This document shows, piece by piece, positions 59,555 to 59,841 of a stretch of 59,841 nt of DNA. The DNA is taken from positions 1 to 59,841 of the forward strand of contig DAOTJI010000006.1 of assembly GCA_035448625.1 (NCBI GenBank). The letters run 5' to 3'. The DNA comes from UBA8904 sp035448625 (GTDB lineage: Bacteria > Desulfobacterota > Syntrophia > Syntrophales > Smithellaceae). Positions within the stretch are counted from its first letter, which is position 1, and each line of letters opens with the position of its first letter. Made by a program: the position numbers and the translations under genes. A model generated the notes under the pieces. The model worked only from the letters and a program-made list of their open reading frames with translations. It was not told where the DNA came from and did not search any database.

Positions 59555-59841
59555 ATGGAAACCATCAAGGCGGAAGAAATCAGTCAAATTATTTCCGAGC
59601 AGATCAAAAGCTATGAAAAAAAGCTCGATATAAGCGAAACCGGAACGGTGCTTTCCGTCGGTGACGGCATCGCGAGAGTGTACGGCGTGCAGAATGCCAT
59701 GGCCATGGAGCTTCTGGAGTTCCCCGGCGGCATCCTGGGCATGGTGCTCAACCTCGAGGCGGACAACGTCGGCGTGGCCGTCCTCAGCGAAGTGACGCAC
59801 ATCAAGGAAGGCGACATCGTCAAGCGGACCGGCAAAATCGC
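59555..59841 (+). CDS. atpA: F1Fo ATP synthase subunit alpha, partial (3' end outside window)
   Basis: The first 95 residues of about 505. ISQIISEQIKSYEKKLDISE is the N-terminal helix that binds delta; VGDGIARVYGVQNAMAMELL and FPGGILGMVLNLEADNVGVA are the beta-barrel crown. AGGGGAGGC precedes the ATG. The catalytic-site regions lie beyond the window. Confidence 0.95.
   Translation, partial: METIKAEEISQIISEQIKSYEKKLDISETGTVLSVGDGIARVYGVQNAMAMELLEFPGGILGMVLNLEADNVGVAVLSEVTHIKEGDIVKRTGKI

Overview
The window looks like a chromosome segment of an anaerobic, probably syntrophic or fermentative, Desulfobacterota bacterium of the Syntrophus/Smithella kind. This is inferred from content: 4-hydroxybutyryl-CoA dehydratase, several thiolases and CoA-transferases, B12-dependent ribonucleotide reductase, a bacterial V-type ATPase beside an F-type ATPase, and an mre/rod/bactofilin cell-shape block. 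The sequence cannot fix the species. The window includes one 100-N scaffold gap (24806-24905).

Layout. 1-2295 (minus): 4-hydroxybutyryl-CoA dehydratase (cut by the window start) and a thiolase. 3232-10700 (plus): an uptake-and-activation operon, livHMGF-type ABC importer, two type III CoA-transferase subunits and a periplasmic binding protein, closed by a strong terminator. 10809-14937: crotonase, CstA carbon-starvation transporter, a UPF0316 membrane protein and a divergent UspA. 14975-18381 (minus): biotin carboxylase plus biotin-dependent carboxyltransferase. 18538-24216 (plus): a CoA-transferase/GNAT fusion with a degenerate CoA-transferase site, a second thiolase with an insertion, an alpha/beta hydrolase and a 4-hydroxybutyrate CoA-transferase. 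24379-28787: two HD-GYP proteins around an unknown gene. 28821-34965: NrdJ with tandem NrdR-like boxes, a radical SAM protein, TPM protein, nucleotidyltransferase-like protein and LemA. 35055-39503: another CoA-transferase, a Nudix hydrolase, an SDR oxidoreductase and a LysR regulator. 40174-49568: a complete V-type ATPase operon (order G/H-C-I-K-F-E-A-B-D) behind an exact consensus sigma-70 promoter, ending in a tandem-duplicated RsbRD_N-like protein. Then come tRNA-Leu(CAA), tRNA-Ala(GGC) and a PpiD-like foldase. 51838-57706: mreB-mreC-mreD-mrdA-rodA-bactofilin. 57988-end: the start of the F1Fo operon (b', b, delta, alpha).

How it fits together. The first 38 kb is dominated by acyl-CoA chemistry: CoA activation by transferases, thiolytic cleavage, hydration, dehydration of 4-hydroxybutyryl-CoA to crotonyl-CoA, and biotin-dependent carboxylation. 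The importer with its two CoA-transferase subunits suggests uptake of an organic acid directly coupled to CoA activation. Two rotary ATPases in one region fit an organism living near the energetic limit that must both make ATP and pump ions.

The most interesting points are the RsbRD_N-like tandem protein attached to the V-ATPase operon, the CoA-transferase/GNAT fusion that has lost its catalytic Glu, an importer whose LivG lacks the ABC signature glycine, a dispersed GGAACGG palindrome family, and a scaffold gap that is demonstrably an unmerged 55-bp contig overlap inside a single reading frame.
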